A stretch of 64,000 nucleotides of DNA from Tropicibacter alexandrii (lineage in GTDB: Bacteria; Pseudomonadota; Alphaproteobacteria; Rhodobacterales; Rhodobacteraceae), in the NCBI RefSeq assembly GCF_003667315.2, contig NZ_RCTZ02000009.1, forward strand, positions 1 through 64,000, in the 5' to 3' direction. Positions within the stretch are counted from its first letter, which is position 1; each line of letters starts with the position of its first letter. The notes below the pieces were generated by a model that was given only the letters and a program-made list of their open reading frames with translations, made no database searches and was not told where the DNA came from. The translations under genes were made by a program, and so were the position numbers. Shown one piece after another: positions 55,246 through 64,000 of this stretch.

Positions 55246-55962
55246 TCACACGGTAAAAAATGTCCCGACCCCGTAGGCGATGCCCGCTGCCGTGCCGCCG
55301 ATGGCGACGGTTTCCAGCGCAGATCGCCACCAAGGGGCGAGCGACCACAGGCTCTTGAGCGCCCCAATGGCAAAGAACGTTACCAGAGTCAGCCCGGCGG
55401 ACAGGCCGAACGCCCCGCCCAGCGACAGCAGAAACGGCACGAGCGGGATGATTCCCGCCGCGAGAAAGGCGGCAAAGGTGACCAGCGCGGCCTTCATCGG
55501 GTGCGGATCGGCAGCGCCCAGCCCGTATTCGCCTTCGAGCATTGTCTCGATCCAGCGGACGCGGTTGCGGGCGATCTGGTCGGTGGCTTGGTCGAGGGTG
55601 TCGCCGGACAGGCCCTTTTGTTCGAGGATGGCGCGCAGTTCCAGCCGCTCGCCCTCGGGATAGAGGCGGATATGGCGGTCCTCGACGGCGCGCAGGCGGG
55701 CGATGTCGTCCAGTTCCGCCTTGGTCGCGGCATAGTTCCCGGCGGCCATGGAAAACCCGTCCGCCAGCACGTTGGCCACGCCAAGGGCGACGATCACCAG
55801 CGGTGACAGGCCCGCCCCGGCGACGCCCGCGACGATGGCAAAGGTGGTGACCGAGCCGTCGATGGCGCCATAGACCGCGTCGCCAAGGTTCCCACGCCCG
55901 CGCTGCGGGGCGCTCAGGCGGCGGGCGATCTCCTCGGGGGTGTGGCCGTGATCTGTCTGCAT
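55246..55962 (-). CDS. VIT1/CCC1-family metal transporter
   Basis: A 238-residue membrane protein with the VIT1/CCC1 signature GNLGDAVYGAIDGSVTTFAIVAGVAGAGLSP and LADGFSMAAGNYAATKAE. Five hydrophobic segments are seen, with a helical cytoplasmic loop (about 75-145) rich in Glu and Asp as in iron/manganese-binding versions. It probably exports or stores iron or manganese. Transcribed alone. Confidence 0.87.
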   Translation of the reverse strand: MQTDHGHTPEEIARRLSAPQRGRGNLGDAVYGAIDGSVTTFAIVAGVAGAGLSPLVIVALGVANVLADGFSMAAGNYAATKAELDDIARLRAVEDRHIRLYPEGERLELRAILEQKGLSGDTLDQATDQIARNRVRWIETMLEGEYGLGAADPHPMKAALVTFAAFLAAGIIPLVPFLLSLGGAFGLSAGLTLVTFFAIGALKSLWSLAPWWRSALETVAIGGTAAGIAYGVGTFFTV

Positions 55963-56015
55963 GGACCGGTCATAGCGTGGCGCAGCCGTTCAGGCCAGAC
56001 GCAACCGGGGGCGGC

Positions 56016-58757
56016 CTAGGACCCGCCCCCCTTCGCGGCCCGCAGGCCAATCCAGCGGTTGAGCCATGCCAGCCCCGCCAGCGACAGGCCCAGAAGCAGG
56101 AAGGAAAACACTCGCACCAGCCCGGTCAGCCCGGAAATGTCGATCAGGAACACCTTGGCCACCGCCAGCCCGATCAGCGCCACCCCGGCGCGCCGCAGCC
56201 GGTCGGACCGCCGCGCCAGCGCCTGATAGAACAGACCTGCACCGCAGAGCAGCAGTGCGACAGTATAGCTATACAGCTCTGGCTGGGTGACGCCGTTTTC
56301 CAGCCCCATCGTCTCGGCCCCGCGCCACGCATGGCGGATCGCCAAGCCCGCCCAAAGCGCGGCCAGCGCCAGACCGACTCCGGCAAAGCCCCAGCGCAGC
56401 GGGCGCCACAGGCCCCGCAACCGCACCGCGCCGGCGACCAGCAGCAGGCCCGGCAGCAGGTAGGCTGGTGCGAGCGTGTTCAGCACCGGCCAGCCCGGCA
56501 CCCGCTGCCCGTCATAGGGCAGAAGCGGGTTTGCGAACACAACGGCCAGTGTCAGCGCCCCCAGCGCAAAGAGCCCGAACAGACCGGCCAACCCGATCCG
56601 CAGCGAGCGCAGCGCGCCGCCGAGGCGCAGCCGGTACAACTGCGCCATCATCAGTACCAGCCAGATGGTCGCGTTCAGGCCGAAATGCCAGTGGCTCTTG
56701 ACCCCGTCCCAGCCCGTGGCGGACTCGATGCCGCGAAACAGCAGCAACGACAGGGTGACGCCCGCCGCCGACCACGCCCCGCTTTCGAGGAAGACGCGCG
56801 CCCGGGTGCGCGCGGACGGCAGCACGACCAACGCCGCCAGCAGCGCCGCCACGGTGCCGGGATAGGACAGCAGCACCTCCCACAGGGGGGCGTTTTCGGC
56901 CCAGACGAGGCCCGGATCGATGACAAGGCGATAGCCCAGCCCCACTACGCCCGCCGCCACGTAGACCTCCATCAAGGGCAGGTCGAACCGCCGGTCGAGC
57001 GCGCTGGCCGCCAGCACCGTGGCCGCAAGGGCCAGCGTCAGCGCCGTGGTCGTCAGCACCACGCCCAACGCGAAGGCCAGACAGGCCAGCGCCGACAGCA
57101 CGGCGAGCGAGGCGCGCAGGTGATCTGCCCCGTCGGCGCGGGCGTACCGCTCGGCAAAGGCCACCATCAGCGCCGACAGGCCAAGCGCGTGCAGCGCCCA
57201 TGTGGTCTGCCCGATCATCAGCGCCGGGTGCCATGTCAGTTCCAGCGCCAGCCCGGCCAGCGGCGCCAGCAGGCTGGCCGCGCCCGCCCAGATCACGCCG
57301 AAGTCGCCCGGCTGCCGCGACCGCCAGAAGGCCGCAAGCGTCGGGATCACCGCGGCCAGCAGGATCAAAAGGATGTCCCACGGCAGGCGCTGTTCGGTCA
57401 GGCCTTCGCTGGCGGTCAGCGCTGCGGCCAGCGCGTCGCGGGGTGCTTCGGACAGGGTCGGCCCGGCGATCAGCGCCAGCATCGCCAGCGACGGCAGGGC
57501 CGCGAGGTCCTGCAAGGCCGGCGCCGGGCGCGAGGCGAGGATCAGCGCTGCCGCCAGCCCCGCCGCCAGCCAAAGCGCCACCCACCATGTCAGCGCCGTC
57601 ATCGGGCCGAGCACCACAAGCGTCGCCGAGGCGGCGAGCACCGCCGCCCCTGCCAGCCATGTGGCAAAGCCCGCTCCGGCCGGGTCCTGCGCGGCGATGG
57701 TCTGGCCCAAGGTGCGGCCCGCCTGATCGGGGATCAGGCTGCGCGCCGGGATCAGCACGGCCAGCGCCACCAGCGCGCAGCTGTAGGCGGCAAGGCTGAC
57801 GGCCATGGTCTCGGACCCGGTGCCAAGATGCAGCAGCCACCCGGCGGCGTGCCCCAATCCCACCGCCAGCGCCGAGATCCACCCCCAGCGGCGCAGCGTG
57901 TCGATGCCCAGCCCCAGCGCCGTCAGCGTGCCGAAATACAGCAACAGCCATTCCGGCGTCTCGGAACTGCCGCCCACGGCAAAGGGTGCGCCGATGCCGC
58001 CGATCAGCCCGACGGCGGCCAGCAGCGGCCCGTGCAGCCAACCCAGCAGCAACCCGCCGCCGGCCACCAGCGCCAGCGCCACCAGCGCCGGTCCGGGGCC
58101 GATCAGGTCATACAGCAACCGCGCGGCGACGATGCCACCCATCAGCGACACCAGCCCCGCCCCGGACAGGACCGAGGGCAGGTAGGCCGAGGCGCTGCCG
58201 ACATCGTCGCCCCAGCGGCGCCGGATGAACTCGCCCGCGGCGATCAGCGTGACGCCAAAGGCCAGCGCGGCGGCCACCCGCAGGCGCGGGCCGAGCAGCC
58301 CGGTCTCGATCCCGTATTGCACGAAGAAGATCCCGGCCAGCGCAAGGCTTGCAGCCGCCGCGGCGTAGAACCAGTTCTGGGTCAGCCAGATGAGCAGGGC
58401 CGAGGGCGCTTTTGGTTCTGTCGGAGTGGTGTCGGGCGGCGGCGCCTCGGTCCAAGGGGTGGCGGTCTTGGTGCGATCGGGACCGGCGGGCTCGGCGGCG
58501 CGTTTGACGCGGTCCGGATGCGCCTGACGCGAGATATGCGCCATCGGGGGGTGGGCCGGGTCCTTCGATTCGGGCGCGGGAAGGGGCGCCGGTACAGGGG
58601 CCGGCTCGGTTGCGGGGCCGCTGCCCGCCAGTCGGACAAGCTCTGCCCTGAGTTGGGCAATCTCGCGGCGGATACGGAAATGCGCGACGACGAGGGCGAT
58701 CAGAACGACCGGGATGACAAACAGCACGAGGCCGAAAAAAATGACAAGTGGCGCCAA
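56016..58757 (-). CDS. DUF2339 giant multi-spanning membrane protein
   Basis: A 913-residue protein with an N-terminal hydrophobic segment, a short coiled-coil-like part and a proline-rich cytoplasmic linker (about 50-120), then around 25 short hydrophobic segments (for example WFYAAAAASLALAGIFFVQYGIE). This is DUF2339. Function is unknown; family members occur near cell-envelope and secretion genes. It starts at TTG, which a good AGGAGACC precedes. It is probably in the inner membrane. Confidence 0.85.
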   Translation of the reverse strand: MAPLVIFFGLVLFVIPVVLIALVVAHFRIRREIAQLRAELVRLAGSGPATEPAPVPAPLPAPESKDPAHPPMAHISRQAHPDRVKRAAEPAGPDRTKTATPWTEAPPPDTTPTEPKAPSALLIWLTQNWFYAAAAASLALAGIFFVQYGIETGLLGPRLRVAAALAFGVTLIAAGEFIRRRWGDDVGSASAYLPSVLSGAGLVSLMGGIVAARLLYDLIGPGPALVALALVAGGGLLLGWLHGPLLAAVGLIGGIGAPFAVGGSSETPEWLLLYFGTLTALGLGIDTLRRWGWISALAVGLGHAAGWLLHLGTGSETMAVSLAAYSCALVALAVLIPARSLIPDQAGRTLGQTIAAQDPAGAGFATWLAGAAVLAASATLVVLGPMTALTWWVALWLAAGLAAALILASRPAPALQDLAALPSLAMLALIAGPTLSEAPRDALAAALTASEGLTEQRLPWDILLILLAAVIPTLAAFWRSRQPGDFGVIWAGAASLLAPLAGLALELTWHPALMIGQTTWALHALGLSALMVAFAERYARADGADHLRASLAVLSALACLAFALGVVLTTTALTLALAATVLAASALDRRFDLPLMEVYVAAGVVGLGYRLVIDPGLVWAENAPLWEVLLSYPGTVAALLAALVVLPSARTRARVFLESGAWSAAGVTLSLLLFRGIESATGWDGVKSHWHFGLNATIWLVLMMAQLYRLRLGGALRSLRIGLAGLFGLFALGALTLAVVFANPLLPYDGQRVPGWPVLNTLAPAYLLPGLLLVAGAVRLRGLWRPLRWGFAGVGLALAALWAGLAIRHAWRGAETMGLENGVTQPELYSYTVALLLCGAGLFYQALARRSDRLRRAGVALIGLAVAKVFLIDISGLTGLVRVFSFLLLGLSLAGLAWLNRWIGLRAAKGGGS

Positions 58758-58854
58758 GGGAGGTCTCCTTTGGGCGGAGTTTGACCGCGTGCGCCAGCGA
58801 GGGCCAGTCCGGAAAAGCCGACCGCCGCCAAAAGCCCGCGCGCGGGCGACAGGG

Positions 58855-59856
58855 TCAGGACTTGTCCTTCATCACCAGCCCCGCCAGCGAGGTCCGGATG
58901 ATCGCGCGGACCGAGGGGCGCTTGACGGCGGTAAAGGGCAGCGGGCGGCAGACCTCCATCGCGGCCACGCCGACCCGGGCGGTCAGTGCGCCGTTCACCA
59001 TGCCCTCGCCAAAGCGGCGCGACAGCTTGCCAAGGATGCCGGACCCAAGGATCGGCTCCAGCATGTCGTCGCCCACGGCGACGGCACCGGTGGCGACGAG
59101 GTGGGACATGACGGCGCGGGTCAGCCGCCAGCTGCCCAGCGTGCCCGAGCGCCCGCCATAGATTTCGGCGATGCGGCGGATCATCCGCAGGTTGGAGGTC
59201 AACGCGGCGACCACGTCGGCCAGCGCCAGCGGCACCAACGCGGTGACCGTGGCGACCTGCCGGGCGGCGGCTTCGACTTCGCGCCGGGCGGCGGCGTCGA
59301 GCGGCGCCAGCAGCGTCGCCTCGGCATGGCCGATCAGCGCGCTTGCGTCGAGGATTTCGGCCTCGCGGTCGCGCAACTGTTCGCGGCCCCAGCGCGTGTC
59401 TTCGCGCCCAGCATACAGCGATTGCAGGTCCTTGGTCAGGGCGCGGGCCTCGGTGAGGTCGTCCCCGGCCAGCGCGGTATCGGCGCGCCGGTGCAGCGTG
59501 TCGATGCGGGCGAGGCGGCGGAAGGCGGCAAGCTCCTTGACCACGATGCCGAGACAGACCGCGACGAAGGCGGCGATCAGCGCGGTGACGGCCCAGCCGA
59601 GGATCGGGTTGGACGCGATCAGCGCTGTGGCAAAGGACCAAGCGGCGAGCGAGACCAGCGTGGTGACCAGCGCGGCCAGCAGCCGCCAGAACCAGCGCGC
59701 CAGCCGCGACGGGCGGCGCGCGGTCAGCGCGGCGACGGTGGCCATGGCCTGCCCCTGCGGGGCGGGTCCGGGATCGGGGACGGGAGGCGCCTCGGCGGGG
59801 GAGGGCGCGGCCTCGTCTTCGAGGTCGATCAGGACGGGGCCTTGTCTGTCGGTCAT
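58855..59856 (-). CDS. YcjF/TIGR01620-family membrane protein
   Basis: A 333-residue protein: a low-complexity acidic/proline N-terminus, two adjacent transmembrane segments (LLAALVTTLVSLAAWSFATAL and ILGWAVTALIAAFVAVCLGIVV), and a conserved C-terminal domain (NLRMIRRIAEIYGGRSGTLGSWRLTRAVMSHLVATGAVAVGDDML) of the TIGR01620/DUF697 type. It belongs to the ycjX operon, where YcjX and YcjF act together in envelope stress in other proteobacteria. Confidence 0.85.
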   Translation of the reverse strand: MTDRQGPVLIDLEDEAAPSPAEAPPVPDPGPAPQGQAMATVAALTARRPSRLARWFWRLLAALVTTLVSLAAWSFATALIASNPILGWAVTALIAAFVAVCLGIVVKELAAFRRLARIDTLHRRADTALAGDDLTEARALTKDLQSLYAGREDTRWGREQLRDREAEILDASALIGHAEATLLAPLDAAARREVEAAARQVATVTALVPLALADVVAALTSNLRMIRRIAEIYGGRSGTLGSWRLTRAVMSHLVATGAVAVGDDMLEPILGSGILGKLSRRFGEGMVNGALTARVGVAAMEVCRPLPFTAVKRPSVRAIIRTSLAGLVMKDKS

Positions 59857-59908
59857 GCGGAACCTCTTCTCAGGCGTTGGCGGTCTGCGGGTCGGGGTGA
59901 TCCCGGAC

Positions 59909-60397
59909 CTAGCTTTGGGCGCGCCAGCGCAAACGGATGTCGGGCAGGCCTTCGTCATTGTCGCCTGCGGTGCGGTCTATCTCGACGAAGCCCATGCGGG
60001 TGTAGAAGGCGCGGGCGGCGCGGTTGGCCTCGAATGTCCAAAGCTCCAGCCGCGCGCGCTGCTGCTGGGCCTGCCGGATCAGCGCCGAGCCCAGCCCGGT
60101 CGCGCGGGCCGCCGGATCGGTGAAAAGCGCATGCACGTAGTCGTCCTCGCGCGCGATGAAGGCTTCGGGCCGGGGGCCGCGGCTGGCGACCGTCACCCAT
60201 CCGCGCTCGATCAGACTGGCGGCGTGGGCAATGTCCTCGGCGGCGCTGTGCAGGCGCGGCTTCCACGCGTTTTCCCGAACCGCGTCGGTGATCATCTGTC
60301 CCAGCGCCCCGGCATCCAGCGCCGTTGCGGCGCGCAGCGTGATCCCGGGCGGAGGCGGGGCAAAGCCGTGCGCGACGGGTTGGTGTGCGCCGCTCAC
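59909..60397 (-). CDS. GNAT-family acetyltransferase
   Basis: A 162-residue GNAT enzyme with the acetyl-CoA-binding core (YVHALFTDPAARATGLGSALIRQAQ) and a C-terminal TRMGFVEIDRT motif. The GTG start overlaps the YcjX stop (GTGA). Its substrate is unknown; it sits between ycjX and the ycjF-like gene, where a GNAT enzyme is not part of the classical pair. Confidence 0.82.
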   Translation of the reverse strand: MSGAHQPVAHGFAPPPPGITLRAATALDAGALGQMITDAVRENAWKPRLHSAAEDIAHAASLIERGWVTVASRGPRPEAFIAREDDYVHALFTDPAARATGLGSALIRQAQQQRARLELWTFEANRAARAFYTRMGFVEIDRTAGDNDEGLPDIRLRWRAQS

Positions 60398-61821
60398 AGC
60401 CGGTCCCCGATCAGGAACTGCGCCGCCCGGTCCAGCCGGATATGCGGCGGACCCTCGCCGGGTTTCAGCGTGACCGGCGCGGGGGCAAAGCGCATCACCT
60501 CATAATCGGTGTCGAGCCACCTGTCCGCCCCCTGCCGGGCGGGCGTCAGCAGGTGGCTGGGGTCCTCTGGCAATTCGCCGGGATAGAAGGCTGCCTGCTT
60601 GCCGCGCGACCCGTCCGCCTGCAGCAGCGCCCCGCGCACGCAAGCCAGCTCTCGTCCGCCATGCGACACCATCTGTTCGGTCGTGGCGCGCAGCGCCGCC
60701 AGCGACAGCGCCTGCGTATCCGCCCCGGCAAAGCGCGCCCGGTCGCGGGCGTCGCGGGTCAGCGCCTCCATGATGGCGCTCAGCCGGGCATGTTGGGTGT
60801 GGTGAAGATGATCCGCCTTGGTCGCGGCGAACAGGATCTTTTCCACCCGCTTGCCCAGCAGCAATTGCGACAGAAAGGCGTTCTGCCCTGGCCGAAACGC
60901 CCCAAGGATATCGGCCAGCGTCTGGCGCAGGTCCTCGACCGCTTTCGGCCCGGAGTGGATGGCGCCAAGGGCGTCGACCAGCACGATCTGCCGGTCGATC
61001 CGGGCGAAATGGTCCCGGAAGAAGGGTTTGACGACCTTGGCCTTGTAAGCCTCGAACCGCCGCTCGAACTCGCGATAAAGCGACCGCCGCCCGGCACCGT
61101 CCTGCGGCGGCAAGGGCGCGAAGGTTAGCACCGGCGAGCCGTCCAGATCGCCGGGCAACAGGAACCGCCCGGGCGCGCAGTCGGAAAACCCCGCCCCGCG
61201 CGCGGCATGCAGCAGCGCCGTCCAGGCGCTGGCAAGGCGCTTGGCCACGGGTTCGTCAAGATCGGCCTGCGCGGCCTCGGAGGTGGCGAGCGCGGCAAAG
61301 CCCGCGTGATCGGGCCAGCGGGTCATGCGGGTCAGCATGGTCTCGGACCATTGGGCAAAGCTCTTGTCCATCAGGCCAAGGTCCAGAAGCCACTCCCCCG
61401 GATAATCGACGATATCCAGATGCAGCGTTCGCGGCCCCGACAGACCCGAGAGCAGCCCGGTCGGGCGCACCTTCAGCGACAGGCGCAGCTCGGAAATCGC
61501 ACGGGTGCTGTCGGGCCAGCGCGGGTCGGTGCCGGTCAGCTCGGCCAGATGGCTTTCATAGTCGAAACGCGGCACCGTATCGTCGGGCTGCGGTTGCAGG
61601 AAGGTGGTGAGGATACGGCCCTCGCGCTCGGCCACCAATTGCGGCATGCGCGCACGATCCAGCAGGTTGGCCACCAGCGAGGTGATGAACACGGTCTTGC
61701 CCGCGCGCGCCAGCCCGGTGACACCCAGCCGCAGGGTCGGCTCCATGAAGGTCTGTGAAAACGTGTCGGACACCTGCTCCACCCCGCGGGTGAGCGTGTC
61801 GGCAATCGTGCCTAGGACCAT
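60394..61821 (-). CDS. YcjX-family P-loop protein
   Basis: A 475-residue YcjX protein. The P-loop is [19 protein letters not shown], followed by [13 protein letters not shown] as the switch/Walker B region and, late in the protein, [14 protein letters not shown] as a guanine-specificity-like motif. Family members are GTPase-like proteins controlled by envelope stress. It opens the ycjX–GNAT–ycjF operon; the ATG at 61821 was chosen over the open frame, which extends 57 codons upstream. Confidence 0.87.
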   Translation of the reverse strand: MVLGTIADTLTRGVEQVSDTFSQTFMEPTLRLGVTGLARAGKTVFITSLVANLLDRARMPQLVAEREGRILTTFLQPQPDDTVPRFDYESHLAELTGTDPRWPDSTRAISELRLSLKVRPTGLLSGLSGPRTLHLDIVDYPGEWLLDLGLMDKSFAQWSETMLTRMTRWPDHAGFAALATSEAAQADLDEPVAKRLASAWTALLHAARGAGFSDCAPGRFLLPGDLDGSPVLTFAPLPPQDGAGRRSLYREFERRFEAYKAKVVKPFFRDHFARIDRQIVLVDALGAIHSGPKAVEDLRQTLADILGAFRPGQNAFLSQLLLGKRVEKILFAATKADHLHHTQHARLSAIMEALTRDARDRARFAGADTQALSLAALRATTEQMVSHGGRELACVRGALLQADGSRGKQAAFYPGELPEDPSHLLTPARQGADRWLDTDYEVMRFAPAPVTLKPGEGPPHIRLDRAAQFLIGDRL

Positions 61822-62069
61822 GGGCCGCCTTTCTGTCGTACACCGGCAATCTAGGCAGCCCGGCCCGGATATGCCAGAGGGAGGGACGCGCGCAGCTTCC
61901 CCCTTGCACCGGGCGCCACCCTGACCGTCACGACCCGCCCTCGCTACGGGCGCCAACCCGAGCGGACGACCGAAGGGAGGACAGCGAGGCACCCTGCGCG
62001 CCGAAGGCGCACCTTTGGATCACCACACCCGCCCTTGCGGTGACGAGACCGGCGGGCTATCCGGCTGCC

Positions 62070-62837
62070 ATGCCCAGATACGCGCTTCTCGTGGAATATG
62101 ACGGTCGGCCCTTCGCAGGCTGGCAAAGACAGGCGGATCAGCCCTCGGTGCAGGGCGCGATCGAGGCCGCGCTGGCGCGGCTGGAGCCACGCGCCCACAC
62201 CATCGCCGCCGCCGGGCGGACCGATGCCGGGGTGCATGGGCGCGGGCAGGTCGCACAGTGCGACATGGACAAGGACTGGGACCCGTTCCGCCTGTCCGAG
62301 GCTCTGAACTATCACCTCAAACCCGCCCCGGTCGGCATCCTCGCCTGCGCGCGCGTCGATGATGAGTGGCACGCGCGTTTTTCCGCCATCGAACGGCGCT
62401 ACCTCTTCCGCCTGCTCATGCGCCGCGCCCCCGCGACGCTGGAGACCGGGCAGGTCTGGCGGGTGAACCACGACCTCGACGCAGAGGCCATGCGCGCCGG
62501 GGCGGCGCATCTCGTCGGGCTTCACGACTTCACCACCTTCCGTTCGGTGATGTGTCAGGCGAAATCCCCGGTCAAGACGCTGGACGAGATCCGCATCGAC
62601 CGGGTCGAGGGACCGGCCGGGCCGGAAATCCAGTTCCGCCTGCGGGCGCGGTCCTTCCTACACAATCAGGTCCGCTCCATCGTCGGCACGCTGGAGCGCG
62701 TCGGTGCGGGCGCCTGGGCGCCCGAGCGGGTGGCCGAGGCCTTGGACGCGCGCGACCGCGCGGCCTGCGGACCGGTCAGCCCGCCGGACGGGCTGTACCT
62801 GACGGGGGTTGGCTATCCCGAGGACCCGTTTTCCTGA
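62070..62837 (+). CDS. truA: tRNA pseudouridine(38-40) synthase
   Basis: A 255-residue TruA: start [30 protein letters not shown], catalytic Asp52 in GRTDAGVHG, and [19 protein letters not shown]. It modifies positions 38-40 in the anticodon loop of many tRNAs. The GC-rich spacer before it (248 bases, divergent from ycjX) must hold its promoter; no clear motif was seen. Confidence 0.96.
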   Translation: MPRYALLVEYDGRPFAGWQRQADQPSVQGAIEAALARLEPRAHTIAAAGRTDAGVHGRGQVAQCDMDKDWDPFRLSEALNYHLKPAPVGILACARVDDEWHARFSAIERRYLFRLLMRRAPATLETGQVWRVNHDLDAEAMRAGAAHLVGLHDFTTFRSVMCQAKSPVKTLDEIRIDRVEGPAGPEIQFRLRARSFLHNQVRSIVGTLERVGAGAWAPERVAEALDARDRAACGPVSPPDGLYLTGVGYPEDPFS

Positions 62838-62867
62838 AAAGGGCGCACAGCGCCGCCCCGTGGACTG

Positions 62868-63374
62868 TCAGTCATTGTCGATATCGCCCGCCCCTGCGCC
62901 GGAGCGGGAAGCGTCGCTGGCGGGCACGAGCGTGCGCGCCGCCAGCGCGGCCAGTGCGTCGTAGCACTCACCTTGCAGCGTCAGCCGCGCGGGCAGGGAA
63001 CTGGCCGGAGCGTCCGGCGCAATGGACAGGTGCAGGCGCGGGATTCCGTCCTCTTCGACCACGTGGCAGCCTGCGATCGCGTGGCCGCAAATCCGCGCAT
63101 AGGCCGGGGCCAGCGCCGCGTCGCCCGGTTGCAGGCTGAGCACCATGTCGGGCCCGGCCAGCGGCAGGGCGCGGCGGATGTCCTCGGGCAGCAGGTGCAG
63201 CCGCAGGATCGGCCCGCCCTCCGCGTCAAGCGCCCGTGTCAGCGCCTCCGGGTCGCCCTCCAGCGCGAGGTGATGCGCGGCGGCGCGGCCAAAGCTGTCC
63301 GCTTGCGCCGAGGGGAAGCCCGCGCCAAGCGCGGCCTTGCGGGCAAGGACCTCGACCTCGTTGACCGAACGCAT
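62868..63374 (-). CDS. DUF3726-family protein
   Basis: A 168-residue protein beginning MRSVNEVEVLARKAALGAGFPSAQADSFGRAA, as in DUF3726. It has no membrane segments or enzymatic motif I recognise. It overlaps the preceding edge gene by one base (TGATG), so both are probably one operon. Function is unknown. Confidence 0.7.
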   Translation of the reverse strand: MRSVNEVEVLARKAALGAGFPSAQADSFGRAAAHHLALEGDPEALTRALDAEGGPILRLHLLPEDIRRALPLAGPDMVLSLQPGDAALAPAYARICGHAIAGCHVVEEDGIPRLHLSIAPDAPASSLPARLTLQGECYDALAALAARTLVPASDASRSGAGAGDIDND

Positions 63375-64000
63375 CACGCGCTGGCCCTCAGCCACCAGTC
63401 ATCGGCCAGCGGCGTCGACAAGTCCTCGGGCAGGGGCGCACCGCGACACAGGGTGACGCGGGTCCAGAGATCCGATTTCGGATCGAAACCCGTCGCCCCG
63501 AAGAAGGCCAGTTTGCAGCGCAGCATGTCGATGGGCCGCGTGGTGTCCGCGAGCAGGTTGTCCTGGATTTCCGAATAGGGATGGGCATCCGCCAGCAGCA
63601 CCCGCGCCAGCGCCATCTCGTGCTGCGGATGGGCTTCGCGGAAGGCGCGCAGCGGACCCCTTTCGGGCAATGCGCGATGCAGCGCCTGCACCCGGCGGGC
63701 GATGTCGAGCGGGCTTTCCCGCTCGGCCCCCGGCTCGGCAAAGCGGTCGCCGAGGCGCGGTTCGTTCTTTTCCTCGGACACGTACCAGAAGCGGCGCAGA
63801 TGCGCGGGGTCGTCGAAATCGAGCGCAAGCGCCCAGCCGAACTGCGCCGCGATGCGGGCGCGCAGATCTTCGACCGTATCGGGCGGCAGGGGCGTCGGCG
63901 GGGCCGTGTCGGCCATCGTCTCGGCAAGGTCGTCGATCACCTCGCCGAAGGGTTCGAGCAGCAGGGCAACCGTCAGTTCCTGTGTCTGGACGGACAGGGC
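63374..64000 (-). CDS. Uncharacterised protein, 5' end beyond the window
   Basis: At least 208 residues in an open frame that continues past the right edge, so the start is not seen; a GTG at 63938-63940 is only an internal alternative. The protein has alternating helical regions (ARRVQALHRALPERGPLRAFREAHPQHEMALARVLLADAH) and a block of FWYVSEEKNEPRLGDR. I do not recognise it. It is translationally coupled to the DUF3726 gene and may be its functional partner. Confidence 0.6.
   Translation of the reverse strand, partial: ALSVQTQELTVALLLEPFGEVIDDLAETMADTAPPTPLPPDTVEDLRARIAAQFGWALALDFDDPAHLRRFWYVSEEKNEPRLGDRFAEPGAERESPLDIARRVQALHRALPERGPLRAFREAHPQHEMALARVLLADAHPYSEIQDNLLADTTRPIDMLRCKLAFFGATGFDPKSDLWTRVTLCRGAPLPEDLSTPLADDWWLRASA

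Noticed and set aside
55977-58784. Long plus-strand frame opposite the DUF2339 gene
   Set aside because: Arg/Gln/Gly-rich composition typical of antisense frames; the minus-strand membrane protein has consistent hydrophobic periodicity.

Overview
The window reads as a chromosomal segment of a Rhodobacteraceae (Roseobacter/Paracoccus-like) alphaproteobacterium. The signs are high GC, dense codon use biased to G/C in third positions, operons joined by ATGA or GTGA overlaps, a four-gene general amino-acid transporter of the Aap/Bzt type, an smoEFGK-mtlK polyol operon, a CtrA-type box, and several alphaproteobacterial families (DUF4173, DUF3726, an alphaproteobacterial YcjX/YcjF pair). No rRNA, tRNA, CRISPR array, insertion sequence or phage module was recognised.

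Region by region: 1-636 holds the end of a chemotaxis-type cluster (single-domain response regulator, possibly broken at the window edge, plus a STAS protein). 1105-4044 is a translationally coupled trio (PLP lyase, M24 hydrolase, Asp/Glu-racemase-like enzyme) that looks like an amino-acid-derivative catabolic pathway. 4117-5879 holds CnoX-like thioredoxin, a Lon substrate-binding-domain protein and a Trm112-like protein; a threonine-dehydratase-like gene faces them across a perfect palindrome. 8066-12641 is aapJQMP (bztABCD), followed by a clean terminator. 12690-16330 contains a small membrane protein and a DUF4173/response-regulator/kinase operon. 16602-19082 encodes a serralysin-like RTX metalloprotease. 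19135-28326 (all minus strand) is a sorbitol/mannitol operon: SorC-type regulator, SmoE, SmoF, SmoG, SmoK, mannitol dehydrogenase, HAD phosphatase and FGGY kinase; no sorbitol dehydrogenase is present.

28527-32441 is the Anbu operon (permuted ATP-grasp, alpha-E, transglutaminase-like, proteasome-like peptidase). It is followed at once by a two-gene glucosylglycerate-type pathway (HAD phosphatase and glycosyltransferase). This ten-gene-scale neighbourhood is the most interesting biochemical system here: a ligase-plus-protease set that probably makes and/or removes a peptide modification. A short AT-rich island (about 34690-35630) then carries a protein with a HEPN-like RX4H motif, next to lepA. 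37839-39140 is a poorly known coiled-coil/membrane protein.

39145-45364 is a tripartite tricarboxylate transport locus: tctCBA transcribed rightward, and divergently the response regulator, sensor kinase and an extra periplasmic binding protein coupled to the kinase. A direct repeat with 11-bp spacing lies in the divergent promoter. 45409-48714 has a CtrA box and a hybrid CHASE/PAS histidine kinase that is broken by an apparent single-base deletion. 48718-64000 is mostly housekeeping: MYG1-like protein, ileS, truncated haemoglobin with an FAD monooxygenase, a VIT-family transporter, DUF2339 protein, a YcjX/GNAT/YcjF-like operon, truA, and a DUF3726 pair at the right edge. A cluster of long perfect palindromes sits between ileS and the globin gene.
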